Assembly: GCA_900555635.1 (NCBI GenBank)
Contig: USLU01000130.1
Location: 1 to 8,626, forward strand
Reading direction: 5' to 3'
Source: an uncultured Bacteroides sp.
GTDB taxonomy: Bacteria > Bacteroidota > Bacteroidia > Bacteroidales > Bacteroidaceae
Length of the DNA stretch: 8,626 bases
A program made the position numbers and the translations under genes. Numbering within the stretch: the stretch's first letter is position 1; each line of letters opens with the position of its first letter. Shown piece after piece: positions 6,187 through 8,626 of the stretch. The notes beneath the pieces were generated by a model. That model was not told the origin of the DNA, did not search any database, and worked only from the letters and a program-made list of their open reading frames with translations.

Positions 6187-7287
6187 TTATCTATTTTTGT
6201 ACTCGGTAAAAGATCCCCCTGTTATCTCCCGGAAGATTTTACAGAAATGGCTTTTGTGGGCAAAACCCGAAAGCTCGGCAATTCTCTCCATTGTATAATC
6301 CGGATGTTTCGCCATTTGCTCTGTGGCGTATTCTACCCGTTTATTGTTCACCCAACGTTTGAAACTCACCCCGTAAGTCGAATTGATGAATACAGATAGT
6401 TTCCGTTCCGGGATATGCAGAGCCTCGGCATAGTCGCCCAGCACAACACCCTGCTGGAGATACAATAATAGTTTTGCCATTTCATCTTCCAGTTCCCTGT
6501 CTCCTTCACTCTCCTTTGTCGGCTGCGATTCTTCCTTCTCCTCTATCGCGGGCAAAGCCTCATAGTAAAGTTTGTATTGGTAGTTGATATACCTCACTCC
6601 AAAGTTAAAGTAGTACACTGTAACCACCACCGTAATTATTCCGTCGAATAATGGGGCAGGGAATATACTGAACACCAGAACGGCAATGCCGATACAGGCA
6701 GCCTCGTAGAACAGTCTCGAAGCCCACCGGAATTCATATTTGTCGGTGTCGGAGAAATAGTTCTCAATCTTGGCCATATAATTCCGTTGCTCACGCCGGA
6801 ATAAACGGACGTAAATCACGATCTGCGTCAGATAAGTAGCCGCAAATACAGTTCTTAACAAAAGAACCGGATTCGTGATATTCGCTATATACTCATCCAC
6901 CGAATAGATCCTCACATCAGGAAATAGAAGTATCGTTAATAGATAGAGTCCCACAAAAAACAATGTCGGGCAGAGGTGTCGCAAAATATTTCGCCGGCAA
7001 ACGTATGGTGAATGAAAAAGTATCAGCACAATAAAAGTAAAAAGCGCCGCCTGCAACTGTGCCGCAACGAGCACAGGCATTGCAAATATCTCGGCAACGC
7101 TCTCCTGCACCCTGTTGTAAAGGATAAGCGCATTGCACAGAGCCACGATAATCGATGCAATACCCAGGAATCGTTTGGCATTGCGGTAGTGCGGGTTTAT
7201 CAGCTGTGGGGCTGTTTGAATCAACAGTAGAGCCATCCCCATCGTCAGACAACCGAAGATATTGAAGTAGTATATGATATCCAACAT
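6187..7287 (-). CDS. Membrane-embedded AraC-family transcriptional regulator
   Basis: The 366-residue protein joins an N-terminal membrane domain to a C-terminal AraC DNA-binding domain. Seven hydrophobic segments lie near residues 6-24, 38-57, 68-92, 104-122, 139-163, 191-209 and 212-230. A charged linker (247-268, rich in Glu and Lys) follows. The AraC domain covers about 270-364 with two helix-turn-helix units. The first is around 281-310 (LGDYAEALHIPERKLSVFIN), the second around 331-356 with IAELSGFAHKSHFCKIFRE, the family's signature second helix-turn-helix. It probably senses a membrane or extracellular cue and binds DNA from the membrane. The gene directly downstream on the same strand is the LRR lipoprotein, whose control region holds a dyad (6077-6111), making it a plausible target. 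Translation from the ATG at 7287 begins immediately with the first membrane helix; no strong Shine-Dalgarno is seen. Confidence 0.85.
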   Translation of the reverse strand: MLDIIYYFNIFGCLTMGMALLLIQTAPQLINPHYRNAKRFLGIASIIVALCNALILYNRVQESVAEIFAMPVLVAAQLQAALFTFIVLILFHSPYVCRRNILRHLCPTLFFVGLYLLTILLFPDVRIYSVDEYIANITNPVLLLRTVFAATYLTQIVIYVRLFRREQRNYMAKIENYFSDTDKYEFRWASRLFYEAACIGIAVLVFSIFPAPLFDGIITVVVTVYYFNFGVRYINYQYKLYYEALPAIEEKEESQPTKESEGDRELEDEMAKLLLYLQQGVVLGDYAEALHIPERKLSVFINSTYGVSFKRWVNNKRVEYATEQMAKHPDYTMERIAELSGFAHKSHFCKIFREITGGSFTEYKNR

Positions 7288-7385
7288 ATTATAGTTGTGT
7301 TATCGGTCAAACAACATTCGGACGAGAAATCCACTGTAAGGCTGTTTCATAGACACCTCATCACCGTTTTACCTGTATTCACAGC

Positions 7386-7393
7386 CAAAGCTA
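7386..7393 (-). promoter_or_regulatory. Candidate -7 element for the AraC-type regulator gene
   Basis: The minus strand reads TAGCTTTG, matching TAnnTTTG, and predicts a leader of about 90 nt. No clear TTTG lies near -33. Confidence 0.3.
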
Positions 7394-7442
7394 CTGTATT
7401 TTTTTAGCCATACATCATACTTATACCACATTTTGCACTGAT

Positions 7443-7523
7443 TCAATCCATTCGGGCAGATACTACCTCTTCATTTCTCTGTTCTGTTCCCAATCTCCAA
7501 TCTTGTACGGCAAAGGTTTCCAT
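7443..7523 (-). CDS. Possible 26-residue small protein
   Basis: A short frame starts at ATG 7523 and stops at TGA 7443, with the product beginning METFAVQDWRLGTEQ. It starts 20 nt after the HU-like gene's stop codon on the same strand, so it could be co-transcribed. A weak purine stretch (ACGGAA) lies upstream. There is no membrane segment or known motif. Its existence as a gene is unproven, and it may be chance. Confidence 0.15.
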   Translation of the reverse strand: METFAVQDWRLGTEQRNEEVVSARMD

Positions 7524-7543
7524 CGATATTCCGTTAGATTTCA

Positions 7544-8167
7544 CTACTCGCCATCCGGTTCCTTTCGTGGCGGTGCAATGAAATGCATCTGATTACCCCG
7601 TCCCTCTCGTTTGATAATGCCTTCGGCTGCAAAAGATTTAAGATCGTCCAATGCAGTATTCTTCAGGCGTCCTGTAAGTTGCGTATAAGTGGCTCTTGTG
7701 ATGAAGCCATGCTCTCCGATATATTGCAGGACGAGTTTCTTCAGATTGTCTCTGCCCCACTTACGCGAAGTGTTGAAATCGACACACTTTCTACGCTCCA
7801 AATCTCCGCGAATACCTACACGCATACTCTTGGAAGCACGGAAATTCACCCCGTTGAAAGCTACGGATTCAGAACGAATATCATTCTTATTTGCTACCAA
7901 TCGGGAAGCTTTCACTTTGGCTGAAAAGAAACCGAACTCTCCCAATTCGACGCGGTATCCTTCACCCAGATATTGCAATACATCGTCTTTCAGTTCCATC
8001 AGGATACCTTCTATCACTCCTTCCTTAAATCCGGTTCTCTTAGCAACGCCACGGATCAATCGTTCTGCCGGAATCGTTCCACTGTAGACAATGTCGGCAT
8101 ACATTGTTTCCGTTTCTCCTTCCTTAGTAGTCAAGGCAGGCTTCTTCTTTAAATTGTAAAAGGCCAT
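7544..8167 (-). CDS. HU-like DNA-binding protein with C-terminal winged-helix-like extension
   Basis: This protein has 207 residues, about twice the size of plain HU. Residues 1-125 match the Bacteroidota HU-like type: an N-terminal strand (MAFYNLKKKP), helices with GFKEGVIEGILMELKDDVLQYLGEG (46-70), then the RVELGEFGFFSAKV core (72-85) and NGVNFRASKSMRV (105-117). Residues 138-198 look like a separate winged helix: LKKLVLQYIGEHG, then ITRATYTQLTG, TALDDLKSFAAEGIIKREGRG and a final strand QMHFIA. The arrangement suggests a nucleoid or regulatory protein with two DNA-binding modules. It diverges from the ECF sigma factor gene, across a gap packed with repeats. Usual Bacteroides neighbours of such genes, such as an amidase, are absent. 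Start 8167 gives the typical HU-like N-terminus. Confidence 0.8.
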   Translation of the reverse strand: MAFYNLKKKPALTTKEGETETMYADIVYSGTIPAERLIRGVAKRTGFKEGVIEGILMELKDDVLQYLGEGYRVELGEFGFFSAKVKASRLVANKNDIRSESVAFNGVNFRASKSMRVGIRGDLERRKCVDFNTSRKWGRDNLKKLVLQYIGEHGFITRATYTQLTGRLKNTALDDLKSFAAEGIIKREGRGNQMHFIAPPRKEPDGE

Positions 8168-8190
8168 AATCTTATTGTTATATTTAAGAC

Positions 8191-8227
8191 TTTTCAGTGC
8201 AGAGAATAAAGATTTTCAGTGCAGAGA
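8191..8227. repeat. 15-bp direct repeat with 22-bp period
   Basis: TTTTCAGTGCAGAGA occurs at 8191-8205 and again, exactly, at 8213-8227. The two copies sit about two helical turns apart. They lie 24-60 bp before the HU-like start codon, inside its likely mRNA leader if the promoter at 8377 is used. Confidence 0.6.
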
Positions 8228-8284
8228 TTTATCATTGTTTATGCACTCGGGTAGTTGTCCGGTTGTAACGGGACAATAGTCACT

Positions 8285-8355
8285 TTGTAAACAGCCTAAT
8301 GTCACCTTATAAGGTGATATTTATCACTGCATAAGGTGACCACCTGTCTTTACAA
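8285..8355. repeat. Nested, nearly co-centred inverted repeats of about 70 bp
   Basis: Three pairs of arms share almost the same centre (about 8320). GTGATA (8314-8319) pairs with TATCAC (8322-8327). GTCACCTTAT (8301-8310) pairs with ATAAGGTGAC (8331-8340). TTGTAAA (8285-8291) with CAG (8292-8294) pairs with CTG (8344-8346) and TTTACAA (8349-8355). An overlapping 16-bp perfect palindrome sits at 8302-8317. It could be an operator array or, if transcribed towards the HU-like gene, a long leader hairpin. Confidence 0.6.
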
Positions 8356-8376
8356 GGGTAAAAAACAGTAAAGATA

Positions 8377-8384
8377 CAAAATTA
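8377..8384 (-). promoter_or_regulatory. Candidate -7 element for the HU-like gene
   Basis: The minus strand reads TAATTTTG, matching TAnnTTTG. The nearest TTG (8411-8409) is 24 nt upstream, beyond the usual spacing. Use of this site would give a leader of about 200 nt containing both the nested dyad and the 15-bp repeats. Confidence 0.35.
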
Positions 8385-8422
8385 ATTAGCGGAAAGCAAG
8401 AGACGGCACAATAAAGCTCAAT

Positions 8423-8442
8423 ATATGATTGTAATATGATTG
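8423..8442. repeat. Tandem 9-bp repeat with 11-bp period
   Basis: ATATGATTG occurs at 8423-8431 and 8434-8442. The copies lie one helical turn apart, 39-58 bp upstream of the HU-like promoter candidate, where an activator could bind. The motif is AT-rich and short. Confidence 0.35.
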
Positions 8443-8502
8443 CAAAATAAAATTCATCTGCCAACTACCGGACATCGGTTTCTCTTTATTTATTCACATA
8501 GA

Positions 8503-8535
8503 TTTGTTGATTTCTAAATTATTTCAGTACATTTG
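8503..8535 (+). promoter_or_regulatory. Bacteroides-type promoter of the ECF sigma gene
   Basis: TTTG (8503-8506), a 21-nt spacer and TACATTTG (8528-8535) match the Bacteroidota housekeeping promoter consensus in both elements and in spacing. The leader to the ATG at 8562 would be about 20 nt. Confidence 0.7.
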
Positions 8536-8561
8536 CCCGACCTACTTCTATTGCAGAAAGG

Positions 8562-8626
8562 ATGAAAATAGACGAAATACAGTGCATAAAAGAACTACGC
8601 AACGGCTCCTACCAGGCTTTTACACA
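8562..8626 (+). CDS. N-terminal fragment of an ECF-type RNA polymerase sigma factor
   Basis: The frame opens at ATG 8562 and continues past the right edge, giving 21 residues that begin MKIDEIQCIKELRNGSYQAF. The pattern of a short N-terminal helix with L-R-x-G-S-Y-x-A-F-T is characteristic of region 2 at the start of Bacteroidota ECF sigma-70 factors. In Bacteroides these genes are often followed by an anti-sigma factor and a SusC/SusD pair, but the following DNA is outside the window. A purine stretch (AGAAAGG) abuts the start codon. A strong promoter lies just upstream. Confidence 0.75.
   Translation, partial: MKIDEIQCIKELRNGSYQAFT

Larger units (their letters stand above)
8168..8561. promoter_or_regulatory. 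394-bp divergent control region rich in repeats
   Basis: This region separates the HU-like gene from the ECF sigma gene. It holds a 15-bp direct repeat, a short dyad (TTGTCC 8255-8260 with GGACAA 8271-8276), a nested dyad of about 70 bp, a minus-strand promoter candidate, a tandem 9-mer and a strong plus-strand promoter. No coding frame was recognised. Confidence 0.6.

Noticed and set aside
7340..7386. GGCTGT/ACAGCC inverted repeat near the AraC-type gene promoter
   Set aside because: Arms of 6 bp with 35 nt between them are expected by chance.
8191..8227. CRISPR-like array
   Set aside because: Only two copies of 15 bp with a 7-bp gap and no cas genes.
8301..8340. Possible invertible promoter between GTCACCTTAT inverted repeats
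   Set aside because: Only 20 bp lies between the arms, with no TAnnTTTG inside and no recombinase gene in the window; Bacteroides invertible promoters are normally larger.

Overview
The window looks like the chromosome of a gut Bacteroides or close relative. Candidate promoters follow the Bacteroidota consensus (TAnnTTTG, with TTTG about 20 bp upstream). The gene families also fit: a TPR/HTH membrane regulator of the DUF6377 type, a BspA-like LRR lipoprotein with a Cys-Ser-Lys-Asp-Asp start, an HU-like protein of the Bacteroides type and a Bacteroidota ECF sigma factor. No tRNA, rRNA, transposase or CRISPR array is visible.

Left part (1-2130). A secreted protein's signal peptide runs off the left edge on the minus strand. 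It follows a gene for a membrane-spanning TPR/HTH regulator, an arrangement typical of the regulator and first outer-membrane transporter gene of a nutrient-uptake locus. Inverted repeats sit upstream of both candidate promoters.

Middle (2130-4295). An aspartate-dehydrogenase-like protein (plus) and a D-2-hydroxyacid-dehydrogenase-like protein (minus) converge and overlap by 18 bp. Both keep a recognisable NAD-binding fold but appear by eye to lack family catalytic residues. A 506-bp gene-free stretch follows, holding several dyads, a repeated 13-mer and a plus-strand terminator-like hairpin with no assigned transcript.

Right-middle (4295-7290). A two-domain surface lipoprotein (beta-helix-like N-terminal part plus BspA LRRs) lies downstream of a seven-TM AraC-type regulator on the same strand. 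The gap between them carries a dyad, a candidate promoter and a strong terminator-like hairpin in the lipoprotein leader, suggesting a regulator/target pair with possible attenuation.

Right end (7290-8626). A gene for an HU-like domain fused to a C-terminal winged-helix-like domain diverges from the start of an ECF sigma factor gene that runs off the window. Their 394-bp gap is the most structured DNA here: a 15-bp direct repeat with 22-bp period, a nested nearly co-centred dyad of about 70 bp, other motifs repeating at 22 bp, a tandem 9-mer with 11-bp period, and a near-perfect promoter for the sigma gene. No complete novel defence or mobile system is evident. The best leads are the 8191-8355 control region, the leader hairpin at 6008-6043, and the two dehydrogenase-like proteins with altered active sites.
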